From: Sphingobacterium sp. UBA2700 | Lineage (GTDB): Bacteria > Bacteroidota > Bacteroidia > Sphingobacteriales > Sphingobacteriaceae | Direction: 5' to 3' | DNA length: 64,000 bases | NCBI GenBank assembly: GCA_002354335.1 | Contig: DELI01000013.1 | Coordinates: forward strand, 6,963-70,962 | Part shown: positions 45,921 to 55,842 of the stretch, one piece after another | How positions within the stretch are numbered: position 1 is the stretch's first letter | Layout of the letters: each line of letters begins with the position of its first letter | Notes under the pieces: generated by a model | Databases searched by the model: none | What the model saw: the letters and a program-made list of their open reading frames with translations, nothing else | What the model was told of the DNA's origin: nothing | Position numbers and translations under genes: made by a program

Positions 45921-47264
45921 ATGAAAAAAACAATCTCTTTAATAGCAAGTTTGCTGATCAGCATCTTTGTATTTGCTCAAACAAAACCTGCCAATATCAC
46001 CGGAACCGTCGATAAAAACGACATCGTCCGCGTATCTTTATTTAAAGTGCTCAACGGCCGCCTCGTAGAAGTGGCTTTAAGCATCCCTGATTCCGAAGGT
46101 CGCTTCGGGTTCCGATTTACACCAGAATATGAAGGTTTCTATGTAATCGGAAGCGGAACTAGCACAAGACCTCAAGGAAATTTTAAATTCTATTTCCGAG
46201 GCAATGAAGACCTTGTCATTAAGCTACACCGCGATGATTACGAATTGATAAGCACAAATAGTAAAGAAATAAAAGCACTAAATCAGTGGGATGTAGCCGT
46301 GGCAGAAATTCAGGCGAAAGCTAGCAGGCTGGGTGGTCAGAGCACCTACGTGGATTTCTTCCCTCAGGTAGAAGAAATGTACGCTAAATTGGCGCAATAC
46401 AAAAAAGACCCAAAAACTGGCAATAAAAACTTTGATAAGCTCTTCCCTAGCTATGTAGATTACGACTTTGCTTATTATGCTATCAGCTATAACTATCTCC
46501 CGCGTTCAGCGCATCCGGATCAAGACGAGTTTACGCCATATTACCAAAACTTCAATGTCGATAACTACCTCAATGATTTCTTGCTGCAATTACCCTATGG
46601 CGACCGCTTCTTTAGCAACCTCATTCTGCAGAAGAACAAAGGGAAAAATCTTGCTGACGAATCCTTATTGATCGCCAGTATACCTTCTGACGTCTTAAAA
46701 GGACAATTCATCGTGAGCAAAATGGAAAGAGCCCGTTCGATGGAAGAGTTCCTAATCTCGAAAGAAGCCTATAAACAATACATCACATTGCCAGAGCAAA
46801 TTGCTCGTGTCGCAGCCGTAGAGTCAAAATTGGCAGAATCCAAAACGGGAGCAACGGCCGTTAGCTTCAGCTATCCTGACGTAACGGGCAAACAGACGGC
46901 CTTGAAAGATCTGCGCGGAAAAGTCGTGTTGATCGACATGTGGGCAACCTGGTGTGGTCCATGCCGTGCCGAAGAACCACATTGGGAAAAATTGAATGAA
47001 GAGTTTGCAGGAAAAGACGTTGCTTTCGTAGGCGTATCGGTTGATAAGGAAAAAGACAAATGGGAAACTTACGTGAAAGAGAAAAAGCTGAAGGGTATAC
47101 AACTGCATGCCGGACCAGGCAATATTCTATCTCAATCCTACAAAGTAGATGGTATCCCTAGATACATTTTAGTGGACAAGAAGGGAAATCTTATTGCAGC
47201 GGATAGTCCGCGTCCTTCTGACCCGAAACTGAAAGAAATGATCAGTAAAGCATTAGCGAATTAA
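45921..47264 (+). CDS. TlpA/ResA-type thioredoxin with DUF4369-like N-terminus
   Basis: This 447-residue protein has a signal peptide (cleavage near VFAQ), a beta-rich DUF4369-like domain (about 22-120), a helical middle region and a C-terminal thioredoxin domain with the active site WCGPC (344-348) and the cis-proline loop GIPRYILVD (about 410). It should reduce disulfides in the periplasm. It lies 30 bases after the aspartic protease gene. Thioredoxins of this type commonly accompany SusCD clusters in Sphingobacteriaceae; the pairing with a protease suggests processing of disulfide-containing peptides, which is inference. Confidence 0.9.
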   Translation: MKKTISLIASLLISIFVFAQTKPANITGTVDKNDIVRVSLFKVLNGRLVEVALSIPDSEGRFGFRFTPEYEGFYVIGSGTSTRPQGNFKFYFRGNEDLVIKLHRDDYELISTNSKEIKALNQWDVAVAEIQAKASRLGGQSTYVDFFPQVEEMYAKLAQYKKDPKTGNKNFDKLFPSYVDYDFAYYAISYNYLPRSAHPDQDEFTPYYQNFNVDNYLNDFLLQLPYGDRFFSNLILQKNKGKNLADESLLIASIPSDVLKGQFIVSKMERARSMEEFLISKEAYKQYITLPEQIARVAAVESKLAESKTGATAVSFSYPDVTGKQTALKDLRGKVVLIDMWATWCGPCRAEEPHWEKLNEEFAGKDVAFVGVSVDKEKDKWETYVKEKKLKGIQLHAGPGNILSQSYKVDGIPRYILVDKKGNLIAADSPRPSDPKLKEMISKALAN

Positions 47265-47330
47265 ACCATCGCCCTGTTTTACTAGGGAAAGGATGATACC
47301 TAAGATATAGGAAGCCCCTTTCATAAGCAC

Positions 47331-47430
47331 TATTAACCCCTATCATTCCCTATTCGAAAGGCTTTTGATAGGGGTTTGTATTGGGTTTGAAAGGGCTTTA
47401 AAAGGGATATGAGTAAACGAAGTCTCAAAC
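47331..47430. repeat. Intergenic folding repeat, copy C
   Basis: AACCCCTATCA pairs with TGATAGGGGTTT, followed by GTATTGGGTTTGAAAGGGC and GAGTAAACGAAGTCTC. It aligns over its whole length with copy A (18401-18489), including the flanking ACGAAG-CTC. Confidence 0.7.
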
Positions 47431-47462
47431 GATGCTGCTTGTTGATAGGAAGAAACCCTCAT

Positions 47463-47492
47463 AAAAAAAAGCTGCCTTTTGGGCAGCTTCCT
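47463..47492 (-). terminator. Terminator of the TPR protein gene
   Basis: On the minus strand GAAGCTGCC pairs with GGCAGCTTTTTTTT, a strong stem with a T-run just past the stop at 47511; it may also stop transcripts from the thioredoxin gene. Confidence 0.8.
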
Positions 47493-47510
47493 CATTCTTA
47501 ATATTACGTT

Positions 47511-49823
47511 TTAGAAAAACTTAGAAAACAAGCTCGGCTTTTTCCAGCTGTTTTTATATTCTTTTGCTAGTGCGGAAGGATCATCGAATGAGAGCACATA
47601 GTTCAATGTTTTATGTGCCTCTTTCAGATCTCCGGATTGATATAGCGCATGAGCCTTTGCCAGGTACACATTCTCCGACAGCTCATCATAGCCCCATCCC
47701 TCCTGATCGTAGATTGCTTGGTACTGATCAGTATATTGCTCAACCAAAGCCTTATTGTTCATCTTATCTTGCAGCTGAATGCCATAGCTCAACCATAGCG
47801 TATATTCCGAGGCTTCCAGTGTCTGTCCTACGAATTGATTATACTCTTCGAACATAGCGGCGCCTTCGCGATATTGAGCCAGTAGATAGTGGCTCTTAAC
47901 GATCATATAAATTGTCTTCGCCTTATCAAAGTCATTCAACAAAAACGAACGCTTGTTCTCCATGTACAATCGCGCTGCTTTATTGACTTCAGCATAATTC
48001 TCCGCCTCGTTATTGATCTGCATCAATTGATATTGCGGATTAGCCTCGTCTGGGAAACGGCTTCCTAGTTCCGCATAATAGCGATGTCGAACCTCCGTAG
48101 GTTCGTCCGCGAAATGATTATATAAAACGCCTTCGACTAGATTTTTGGCGTATTCAAAGTCCCGAAAATCATAATCCGAGATATCCGGGTTTTCGTTGTA
48201 ATGCCCATAGATTTCAAATAGCAATTCTTCAGCTTCTGCCTTGATATCTTCGGAGAGGCCTAGCTTTTCATGCACGACGATCTGTGAGGCGCGATGCTGT
48301 ATATAATTATAATAATACACCATATCCTCGTTATAAACGCTGAAGAAGTTATGAATCGCGACGTTTGCCCCCTCATAGTCCTCCCCTTTTATCAAAGCAT
48401 CCACCAGGGTGTTGTGCAATTCGGGGAATTCCGAATACTGCAGGCCTTCCTGCGCAATCTCCGCCGCATCTGCATAACGTTGAAATGCTGCCAGAACAAT
48501 CGCATAGTTATTGCAGTTCATCGCCATATTGTGGCGGTCACCTAGCGTATCGCTATCAAATTCTCCATCATCAAAATAGCGATGGAATGCCTTATAAGCC
48601 TGTTTATAGATTGCTAGCTCGATCTTTCGAAATTCCATCTTCGTCTCCTCGTCCACGTTAAGTCCCACAATGAAATTCGCCATATCGACCCCTCCATTGT
48701 AAAGGTCTCGTGGTTTATCTTTAAAAGTGGGCACCGAAGAAGTGATAAGCTGATGTGCCAAAAACTTAGACTCTACCATACGACGCCAACTATAAACATT
48801 TAGATTTAACGTGCAGGCTTGGTCTAATAATTTAATTGCTTCGATATAGTCCCCATGCTCGTATAAGTAGGTGCCTGCAAAATGAAAGCTCCCATATTCC
48901 TTGGGGTTGCTCTGCATTAGAGCGCCGGCATGACGAAAATAAAAATCCTCCTCCTTGCCGATCATATCTGCATAATTACGCTCGATAATCATCTGATAAT
49001 AAAAAACATCAGGATTGCTGTAGGATTGGTTGATCAAACCTTCAAATCGGTGATACCATTTAACCAGCCCTTCTTGTGTCGGCGTATCGGAATTGTCGCC
49101 CTCAATGAGCTTCATCATGATTTTTAGCGATAGGTCCACCGCCTGGTTTTCATGAGCAATCTCTGCCAGATCCAAATAGCTTTGGTTATTGTGGCTCACA
49201 TAACGGTCGATTTGATCGGCTATCATCTTGATAATCTCAGCACCCGTCGCAAGTTTGGAATAATCAAGCACATATATTTTCTTCAACCAGAAGTAAGAAA
49301 TATTCTTATCCAGTACATCCCGGTTATCAGCAAATCTTTCCTTAAAAAAGGCTATTCCGCGGTCAATCGTAGCTAAAAGATGCTCCGTCTCGGCTAGCGA
49401 TTCGTATATCTTGATTAAAAAATCAAAGCCATAAGGTGCCGAATCATTATCTGCCAACAGTTTTTGTGCATAAGAGATAAACTCATCTTTATTCTCTTCG
49501 GTTATGTGCTTCTGCGGACGTGCAATCTGCCAAAGCACATATTGATTGCCCAAAGGATAATTCAATATATTATATAGCGCTTTATTGTTGGAAGGGTCTA
49601 TCGTTAAAATTCTTCGTAGATAAGGTATAACCTGCTTTTGTATAGCCACGTAGGCCTCCTCGTGTCCTTCCCTATAGGCAAGATCATGGTGTGCAACAGC
49701 CATCAAAAATAACACATCCAAATCGTCCGGAGAGGAAGCAAGCGACTTCTCCCCCTCAGCGATACAGGTTTCTAATTCGTTGGCATAAAATAATTGTTCT
49801 AATTCTTCGTAGTTCATATTCAT
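47511..49823 (-). CDS. Large cytoplasmic TPR-repeat protein
   Basis: From the ATG at 49823 this is a 770-residue soluble, acidic, all-helical protein with many TPR-like helix pairs. Clear examples are YGSFHFAGTYLYEHGDYIEAIKLLDQA near the middle and NVYLAKAHALYQSGDLKEAHKTL near the C-terminus. It has no signal peptide and no enzymatic motif; a scaffold or protein-interaction role is the usual reading. Reading starts further upstream (49919) would add an unrelated Cys-rich stretch and are unlikely. It is monocistronic with its own terminator. Confidence 0.75.
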   Translation of the reverse strand: MNMNYEELEQLFYANELETCIAEGEKSLASSPDDLDVLFLMAVAHHDLAYREGHEEAYVAIQKQVIPYLRRILTIDPSNNKALYNILNYPLGNQYVLWQIARPQKHITEENKDEFISYAQKLLADNDSAPYGFDFLIKIYESLAETEHLLATIDRGIAFFKERFADNRDVLDKNISYFWLKKIYVLDYSKLATGAEIIKMIADQIDRYVSHNNQSYLDLAEIAHENQAVDLSLKIMMKLIEGDNSDTPTQEGLVKWYHRFEGLINQSYSNPDVFYYQMIIERNYADMIGKEEDFYFRHAGALMQSNPKEYGSFHFAGTYLYEHGDYIEAIKLLDQACTLNLNVYSWRRMVESKFLAHQLITSSVPTFKDKPRDLYNGGVDMANFIVGLNVDEETKMEFRKIELAIYKQAYKAFHRYFDDGEFDSDTLGDRHNMAMNCNNYAIVLAAFQRYADAAEIAQEGLQYSEFPELHNTLVDALIKGEDYEGANVAIHNFFSVYNEDMVYYYNYIQHRASQIVVHEKLGLSEDIKAEAEELLFEIYGHYNENPDISDYDFRDFEYAKNLVEGVLYNHFADEPTEVRHRYYAELGSRFPDEANPQYQLMQINNEAENYAEVNKAARLYMENKRSFLLNDFDKAKTIYMIVKSHYLLAQYREGAAMFEEYNQFVGQTLEASEYTLWLSYGIQLQDKMNNKALVEQYTDQYQAIYDQEGWGYDELSENVYLAKAHALYQSGDLKEAHKTLNYVLSFDDPSALAKEYKNSWKKPSLFSKFF

Positions 49824-50070
49824 AAAAGAGTACGCTATATCTATAAAATTCGTATACGGAGCGATTAAAAAATGTCGGCCGCTACTTTTTGTGTAGCAAA
49901 TTACACAATCTAAACTCAACAGTACATGGCCTATTTCAGGGATATTTAGGAATCAGGGAGAAAAATCTCATCTAAGGTTAAAATCAACGCAGCTATGGTA
50001 GATGTTCACTTACTAATCCTATCTTTATGGAAAGGTTCAATTTCAAAAATTTAAAGAGCAGGAAACTGAG

Positions 50071-50451
50071 ATGAACAAAAGAGAAGAGATCATTCGTAAT
50101 TACATTAGCGGTTACAACAATTTTGACATCCCTCGGATGTTGGCAGACTTTGCTGATGATATTCAATTCGAGAATATACAGAATAATGTAACCACAGACA
50201 CGTTGGAAGGAAAGGATGCATTCCGTGAACAGGCGGAAATGGCAATGGAATATTTTTCAGATCGCAAGCAGACCATTACTTCGATTCAACATCTCAGCGA
50301 TTACTCCGAAATTGAAATTGACTATGAAGCTACCCTGGCTGTGGACTTCCCGGGCAGCGTAAAAAAGGGTGATAAGATTAATTTGAAAGGCAAGTCAATC
50401 TTTACATTCACCGAAGACAATAAGATACAAAAACTACTGGATATCAGTTAA
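50071..50451 (+). CDS. SnoaL/NTF2-like family protein
   Basis: This 126-residue protein has the cone-shaped NTF2-like fold pattern: an N-terminal helix (REEIIRNYISGYNNFDIPRMLADFADDIQFEN), a second helix (EGKDAFREQAEMAMEYF) and four strands. Members include small enzymes and binding proteins, mostly uncharacterised; no catalytic residues can be assigned here. It is a single gene, convergent with the aldo/keto reductase. Confidence 0.85.
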   Translation: MNKREEIIRNYISGYNNFDIPRMLADFADDIQFENIQNNVTTDTLEGKDAFREQAEMAMEYFSDRKQTITSIQHLSDYSEIEIDYEATLAVDFPGSVKKGDKINLKGKSIFTFTEDNKIQKLLDIS

Positions 50452-50489
50452 TGTCCACCCTTATTGCTTCTGCTTTATCCTTATTCGCT

Positions 50490-51473
50490 TTAAAAAGCAT
50501 CGACAACGGCACTCACAAACTCCAGTTCATCGGCCGATAAATTCAGGTCGATAGCCTTCGCATTTTGTACCGCTTGCTCGGCGTTTCTCGCTCCTGCCAA
50601 AGCTACCGTAATCCCAGCACGTTCAATTGTCCAGCGCAATACAAGTTGGCTAAGACTAACCTTTTTATCATCGGCAAGTGGCTTAATACGCTCTAAAAGT
50701 ATGTTTGCTTTTTCAATAAAATCGGGTTGGAAATGGGGAAGACTAGCCCGATGGTCGCCTTCCTGGAAGGTATAGCCCGCATGGATCTTGCCGGTCAATA
50801 AACCACGCTCCAAAGGACTATATGCCAATACCGATTTACCGTGTTGAATACAATAAGGAACTGTTTCGTCCTCCACGCCTCGGTTTACCATACTAAATGG
50901 AATTTGGTTGGACACAAGGGGTATCGTGCGTTCTGCTTCTGCCATCTGCGCAGCATTGTAGTTGCATACGCCTACATAGCGAACCTTGCCCTGCTCCACC
51001 AATCGCGATACCGCCTCGAATGTTTCGTCAATCGGCGTCGTAACATCAGGCCAGTGAATCTGATACAGATCGATATAGTCTGTACCTAATCGTTTCAGAC
51101 TTTGTTCACATTCGTAGATTACCGAATCTTTGCCGGCATATTTATAGATCTCGATTGCTTCACCATCGTTGTTTTTACTGTGGAATGCAAAATCACCTTG
51201 ATCTGAATCCCAGCGCATTCCAAACTTTGTCAACAGCTGAAATTGATCGCGCGGCAGACCTTTTATTGCTTCACCGACAATCTCTTCAGAAGTCCCCTGC
51301 CCATAAATCGGCGCAGTATCAATAGAGGTTACGCCTAAGTCGTAGGATGCTCGAATGGCTTCGATTGCATCATTTCTATCGGTTGAACCCCACATCCAGC
51401 CGCCTGCGGCCCACGCACCGAAGGTAATCGCAGATACGCTTAATTCGCTATTGCCTAATTTTCTGTATTCCAT
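50490..51473 (-). CDS. Aldo/keto reductase
   Basis: This 327-residue cytoplasmic TIM-barrel oxidoreductase has the family's catalytic tetrad: Asp52 and Tyr57 (DTAPIYGQG), Lys83 (LLTKFG) and the His of QIHWPD (about 145). The NADPH-binding GVCNYNAAQMAEAE and the C-terminal region are intact. The substrate is unknown. It is a single gene, divergent from a lipoprotein gene. Confidence 0.92.
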   Translation of the reverse strand: MEYRKLGNSELSVSAITFGAWAAGGWMWGSTDRNDAIEAIRASYDLGVTSIDTAPIYGQGTSEEIVGEAIKGLPRDQFQLLTKFGMRWDSDQGDFAFHSKNNDGEAIEIYKYAGKDSVIYECEQSLKRLGTDYIDLYQIHWPDVTTPIDETFEAVSRLVEQGKVRYVGVCNYNAAQMAEAERTIPLVSNQIPFSMVNRGVEDETVPYCIQHGKSVLAYSPLERGLLTGKIHAGYTFQEGDHRASLPHFQPDFIEKANILLERIKPLADDKKVSLSQLVLRWTIERAGITVALAGARNAEQAVQNAKAIDLNLSADELEFVSAVVDAF

Positions 51474-51753
51474 AAGTTCGTCGCTTTTATATTATTTAAC
51501 GTTGATTGATGTTTTGTCTTATGCAAGTCGAGTATAAAGATGAGTTTCGACCCTATTTGAAATATTTCTCCGACCACTTTGCTCCACCTAACTAAATCAA
51601 AACAAGCTGATTACCCATCGTGTTGCTTAACAAATTTATTCAATAATAAATAGGAAAACAAAATTCTGTTTCGCATTGCCAGACTTCCCTCAGGAAAGCG
51701 AATTGAGATGGAAATCTTATATTTACATAGAATTTAGGAAAGGAATAACGATT

Positions 51754-52260
51754 ATGAGAGCGACTTTAAAAACTTTAGCAGCTATGCTTTTAGTATTGGC
51801 ATCCTGCAATAATCAGTCGAAAGAAAACCCAACAACAAATTCCGACAGCGTGGAAACAGAGCAGCAGCAAGCTCCGGCAAACAATGCGATTCCCTATGTC
51901 GTAGCGCAGAATTATTTTGTGAAAAATACCGTTGGGGAAGATCGAAATGGGATTCATAAGATAGAAACGCAAGCAGCCTTCGACGAACTGTTCTCACCCG
52001 CAGCGAGCATGGGGAAGGACGGCAAACCAACGCCTATTGATTTCGATAAACAATATGTCATCGCTATTATTTCATCGACATCCGATCTGACACCGACCAT
52101 CGATAGTATCGCGGTGGAAAAGCAAGGTGAGGAAATTGCCGTGACCTACAAAGAAGTGCTAGGCGAAAAACAGAGTTTTACTGTGCGCCCGGTAGCCATA
52201 TTGCTTGTCGACAAACAATATCAGGGCAAGTTGAAAACAGAAATACAGAAAGAGATTTAG
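51754..52260 (+). CDS. Lipoprotein with PrcB-C-like domain
   Basis: From the ATG at 51754 this 168-residue lipoprotein (lipobox LASC, Cys at 18) has a short Asn/Gln/Ser-rich linker and a C-terminal domain (about 70-165). That domain includes DFDKQYVIAIISSTSDLTPTIDSI and the tail FTVRPVAILLVDKQ, which resembles the PrcB_C domain seen in envelope-protease-associated proteins. The resemblance is moderate. An upstream in-frame ATG (51676) has no signal peptide. Its stop is four bases from that of the convergent MtfA-like gene. Confidence 0.65.
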   Translation: MRATLKTLAAMLLVLASCNNQSKENPTTNSDSVETEQQQAPANNAIPYVVAQNYFVKNTVGEDRNGIHKIETQAAFDELFSPAASMGKDGKPTPIDFDKQYVIAIISSTSDLTPTIDSIAVEKQGEEIAVTYKEVLGEKQSFTVRPVAILLVDKQYQGKLKTEIQKEI

Positions 52261-52263
52261 GTC

Positions 52264-53064
52264 TTATTTCAGGTCTTTTTTATCGCTGTATATTTCATCC
52301 AGGAGTTCATACAGCTCGGGATGATCTTCTTTTAATTGCTTGGGTTTTTGGAAGAAATACTCCGAAACTACCGCTAGGAACTCCGCCTGATTGGTTGCAG
52401 CATAATCGCGTATATCTGATTTGTCTCTCCGTATGAGCGATATCGTTTCATGCATCTCCTTCAACCAGGGGTTGATCAGTTCTTTGGGGATCAAGTATTC
52501 CGGAACACCATCGACTTCGCCATCTGCTTTATCGATCAGATGCACAAACTCATGAATAGCGGTGTTATTATTCGAATTCTGCTGAAAGCCCGCTAATAAG
52601 GCAGGAAGCGAAAGAATCATCTTGCGATGCATCGCACCATCCCCTACCATGCCCAGTATATTGCGTTCGTCTTCCTGGGTATTATATTTCTCGTTAAAGA
52701 CTTCCGGATAGATCAACACCTCATCTAAATTCTCATACGACCAGGAATTGAAGTGGAATAATGGAATGGTGGCACTGGCAGCGACCAATACCCGATGCTC
52801 ATCTGTGATTTTAGCGCCCTTTTCAGCGCTTATCTTAGTCGTCTTGAGGAAATACTCCACCCTATCGACAAAAGTCTTTTGCTGCTCCTGATTTAGCTTC
52901 GTAAAGAACTTCACATCCTCGGTCAATACTTTCAAGATCGTATCATGGGAGGGAATGACATCATTGACAACCTTTTTGTTGCTAACGTTGCGCCAAACGA
53001 AATAAACGAGGATGAGTCCGAAGACGAAGATAAGGACGGTAACTAAGATAGGTGAGTATTCCAT
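52264..53064 (-). CDS. mtfA: MtfA-family zinc-dependent peptidase
   Basis: This 266-residue protein starts with a membrane helix (about 5-25) and contains the gluzincin motif HEFVH (H171, E172, H175) with the downstream EFLAVVSEYFFQKP segment supplying the third ligand glutamate. This matches the MtfA/DgsA anti-repressor family, which in enterobacteria is a peptidase that also binds the glucose repressor Mlc. No Mlc counterpart is evident here, so only the peptidase role is carried over. It follows groEL on the same strand after a terminator. Confidence 0.82.
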   Translation of the reverse strand: MEYSPILVTVLIFVFGLILVYFVWRNVSNKKVVNDVIPSHDTILKVLTEDVKFFTKLNQEQQKTFVDRVEYFLKTTKISAEKGAKITDEHRVLVAASATIPLFHFNSWSYENLDEVLIYPEVFNEKYNTQEDERNILGMVGDGAMHRKMILSLPALLAGFQQNSNNNTAIHEFVHLIDKADGEVDGVPEYLIPKELINPWLKEMHETISLIRRDKSDIRDYAATNQAEFLAVVSEYFFQKPKQLKEDHPELYELLDEIYSDKKDLK

Positions 53065-53129
53065 GCTGTTGATTGTGTTATACTAAAATAAGGGGATTCT
53101 TTAGCATTTCCTAAGCAAAAGATAGGGCT

Positions 53130-53163
53130 AAAAAAATAGCTGTCCTTTTGAGACAGCTATTTG
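53130..53163 (-). terminator. groEL terminator
   Basis: ATAGCTGTC pairs with GACAGCTAT around a seven-base loop and is followed on the minus strand by TTTTTTT, 21 bases past the groEL stop. Confidence 0.8.
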
Positions 53164-53183
53164 ATATAGGATTTTTGTTGGGC

Positions 53184-54821
53184 TTACATCATGCCGCCCA
53201 TACCGCCACCCATTGGAGGTGCACCAGCACCGCCGATGTTTTCTTCAGGCTCGTCTGCCAATACACATTCTGTTGTCAATAACATTGACGCTACAGAAGC
53301 TGCATTTTCTAAGGCTACACGAGATACTTTAGTTGGGTCGATAACACCCGCAGCGATTAAGTTTTCGTATTTGTCAGTGCGTGCATTGTAACCAAAGTCT
53401 GCTGATCCTTCTTTTACTTTTTGAACGATTACAGCACCTTCGATACCTGCGTTAGCACAGATTTGACGTAATGGCTCTTCGATCGCACGTTTGATAATGT
53501 CGATACCGATTTGCTCGTCTTCATTGTCTCCTTTAAGGTCGCTTAATGCTTCAGTAGCGCGGATGAAAGCAACACCACCACCAGCAACAATACCTTCTTC
53601 TACTGCAGCGCGAGTAGCATGTAATGCATCATCAACACGGTCTTTCTTCTCTTTCATCTCAACCTCAGTAGTTGCACCTACGTATAATACCGCAACACCA
53701 CCTGATAACTTAGCTAAACGCTCTTGTAATTTCTCACGATCGTAGTCAGATGTAGTAGTCTCAATTTGAGAACGGATTTGTGCAACGCGTGCTTTGATAT
53801 CTTCAGCAACGCCAGAACCGTTGATGATCGTTGTATTATCTTTGTCGATAACCACTTTCTCAGCTTGTCCTAAGTAAGATAACTCAGCGTTTTCTAATTT
53901 ATATCCTCTTTCTTCAGAGATAACAGTACCACCAGTTAAGATCGCGATATCTTCTAACATCGCTTTACGACGGTCACCGAATCCTGGAGCTTTAACAGCA
54001 GCAACTTTCAGTGATCCACGGATTTTGTTAACTACTAATGTAGCTAAAGCTTCACCGTCTAGATCTTCAGCAATAATTAATAATGGTTTTCCTGTTTGTA
54101 CTTGTTTTTCCAAGATCGGCAACAACTCTTTCATGTTGCTGATTTTCTTGTCGTAGATCAAAATGTAAGGGCTATCTAATTCCGCTTCCATTTTATCAGA
54201 GTTTGTTACGAAGTATGGAGATAAGTATCCACGATCGAATTGCATACCTTCAACAGTTTTAACTTCTGTTTCAGTACCTTTTGCTTCTTCAACAGTGATA
54301 ACACCATCATTTCCTACTTTTTCCATAGCTTCAGCAATTAATGAACCGATGATTTCGTCATTGTTTGCAGAGATGGAAGCAACTTGTTTGATTTTGTTGT
54401 TGTCAGCACCAACTACTTGAGATTGTGTTTTCAAGTTATTTACAACTGCAGCGACAGCTTTGTCGATACCACGTTTTAAATCCATTGGATTTGCACCTGC
54501 AGCAACCGATTTGATACCTGGAGCAACGATAGCTTGCGCTAATACCGTTGCAGTAGTTGTACCGTCACCCGCTTGATCAGCAGTTTTAGATGCAACTTCT
54601 TTCACCATTTGAGCGCCCATGTTTTCTAAAGCATCTTTCAATTCGATTTCTTTAGCAACAGAAACACCATCTTTCGTGATTGCTGGTGATCCGAATTTCT
54701 TCTCGATAATTACGTTACGACCTTTAGGTCCTAAAGTTACTTTTACTGCGTTCGCTAAAGTATCAACACCTTTTTTCAGTGCGTCGCGCGCTTCAACGTT
54801 ATATTTTACTTGTTTTGCCAT
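53184..54821 (-). CDS. groL: Chaperonin GroEL
   Basis: This 545-residue protein is GroEL along its whole length: [16 protein letters not shown], the ATP-binding [13 protein letters not shown] near residue 87, the [12 protein letters not shown] region near 413 and the flexible Gly/Met C-terminal tail (GGGMGGMM). It assembles the double-ring chamber that folds cytoplasmic proteins with GroES. It follows groES by 89 bases. The usual CIRCE element for HrcA control is not visible upstream of groES. Confidence 0.97.
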   Translation of the reverse strand: MAKQVKYNVEARDALKKGVDTLANAVKVTLGPKGRNVIIEKKFGSPAITKDGVSVAKEIELKDALENMGAQMVKEVASKTADQAGDGTTTATVLAQAIVAPGIKSVAAGANPMDLKRGIDKAVAAVVNNLKTQSQVVGADNNKIKQVASISANNDEIIGSLIAEAMEKVGNDGVITVEEAKGTETEVKTVEGMQFDRGYLSPYFVTNSDKMEAELDSPYILIYDKKISNMKELLPILEKQVQTGKPLLIIAEDLDGEALATLVVNKIRGSLKVAAVKAPGFGDRRKAMLEDIAILTGGTVISEERGYKLENAELSYLGQAEKVVIDKDNTTIINGSGVAEDIKARVAQIRSQIETTTSDYDREKLQERLAKLSGGVAVLYVGATTEVEMKEKKDRVDDALHATRAAVEEGIVAGGGVAFIRATEALSDLKGDNEDEQIGIDIIKRAIEEPLRQICANAGIEGAVIVQKVKEGSADFGYNARTDKYENLIAAGVIDPTKVSRVALENAASVASMLLTTECVLADEPEENIGGAGAPPMGGGMGGMM

Positions 54822-54910
54822 TGTTATGAAAATTGTAGTCAGATAATAACAGCTACCGATAAATCCTTCGCTGCTACTATTGTTAGATTGTTAATGTTTG
54901 ATTGATTGAA

Positions 54911-55186
54911 TTACAGAACTGCGTAAATATCAGCTTCACGCATGATTAAATATTCTTTACCTTCATAAGTAATTTCAGTACCTGCGTATTTACCGTACAA
55001 TACTTTATCACCAACTTGTACAGTAAGAGGTTCTTCAGGTTTTCCAGTACCTACTGCAACGATCGTACCTTGAGATGGTTTTTCTTTCGCCGTGTCAGGA
55101 ATGTAGATACCTGATGCTGTTTTTTCTTCTGCTGGAGCAGGCTCAACTACTACTCTGTCTCCGATAGGTTTAATACTTAAAGCCAT
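54911..55186 (-). CDS. groS: Co-chaperonin GroES
   Basis: This 91-residue protein has the GroES fold, with [21 protein letters not shown] at the start including the mobile loop, and [25 protein letters not shown] later. It caps the GroEL ring. It is the first gene of the groESL unit, whose upstream region (55187-55453) shows neither CIRCE nor a perfect TAnnTTTG box. Confidence 0.97.
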   Translation of the reverse strand: MALSIKPIGDRVVVEPAPAEEKTASGIYIPDTAKEKPSQGTIVAVGTGKPEEPLTVQVGDKVLYGKYAGTEITYEGKEYLIMREADIYAVL

Positions 55187-55398
55187 AATTGTATATCAGT
55201 TTTTTATATTTTTAATTCACTTATTTGTACGTAGGGCATCAGTAACTATGCCAATCAAAAAAAGCACTTTCTTTTTGCCAATTTTTCCATTTTCAAGACA
55301 AATTACTGACATATGCGAAAATTAAGCCGTGTCAGGCTGTCAGAATGACCATCAAGAATATACGCTACCTTGTCATTAAGGCTATTTATTAGGCAAAG

Positions 55399-55430
55399 AA
55401 AAAGCCCTGTCCGGATAGGCAGGGCTTGGT
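55399..55430 (-). terminator. secG terminator
   Basis: AAGCCCTG-CC pairs with GG-CAGGGCTT and is followed by a T-rich stretch on the minus strand, 25 bases past the secG stop. It closes the miaB-secG operon. Confidence 0.75.
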
Positions 55431-55453
55431 AAATATCTTTAGTAAGACTGAAC

Positions 55454-55828
55454 TTATTTAGTAGAATCTGTAGCTGCTGGCGCCTGAGTTGCAGGTGCTG
55501 TAGTACCTGTTGCAGGAGCAGTAGGATTAGCGTTAGGATTCAAGTTAAGGTTAGGACCTTGAGCAGGTGCTTCAATCTGATCACCTAAACCGCCAGCATT
55601 TGATCCTGATGGACCCATAATGTTGATTGCTAAACTGAATACCATTAATGCAATGATTAAGATCCATGTACCTTTTTCTAAAATATCGCCGGTACGTTGA
55701 ACCCCCATTAAATTAGCTCCGCCTGAAAATCCTGAGGATAAACCTCCACCTTTTGGATTCTGTATCAATACGAAAAACGATAATAATAAGCTCGCTAAAA
55801 TGATAAGGATAATAAATAAGGTTGTCAT
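55454..55828 (-). CDS. secG: Preprotein translocase subunit SecG
   Basis: This 124-residue protein has two membrane helices (about 3-22 and 52-70) separated by the conserved SecG loop QNPKGGGLSSGFSGGANLMG. The C-terminal tail (about 72-124) is rich in Pro, Ala, Asn and Thr and is longer than in Escherichia coli SecG. It is the last gene of the operon, 14 bases after the acidic TPR gene. Confidence 0.93.
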   Translation of the reverse strand: MTTLFIILIILASLLLSFFVLIQNPKGGGLSSGFSGGANLMGVQRTGDILEKGTWILIIALMVFSLAINIMGPSGSNAGGLGDQIEAPAQGPNLNLNPNANPTAPATGTTAPATQAPAATDSTK

Positions 55829-55842
55829 TTCTATATTTCTAT

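Noticed and set aside
55261..55290. A sequence on the minus strand resembling a sigma54 -24/-12 promoter upstream of groES (GG ... GC)
   Set aside because: The spacing between GG and GC is 12 bases instead of the strict 10.
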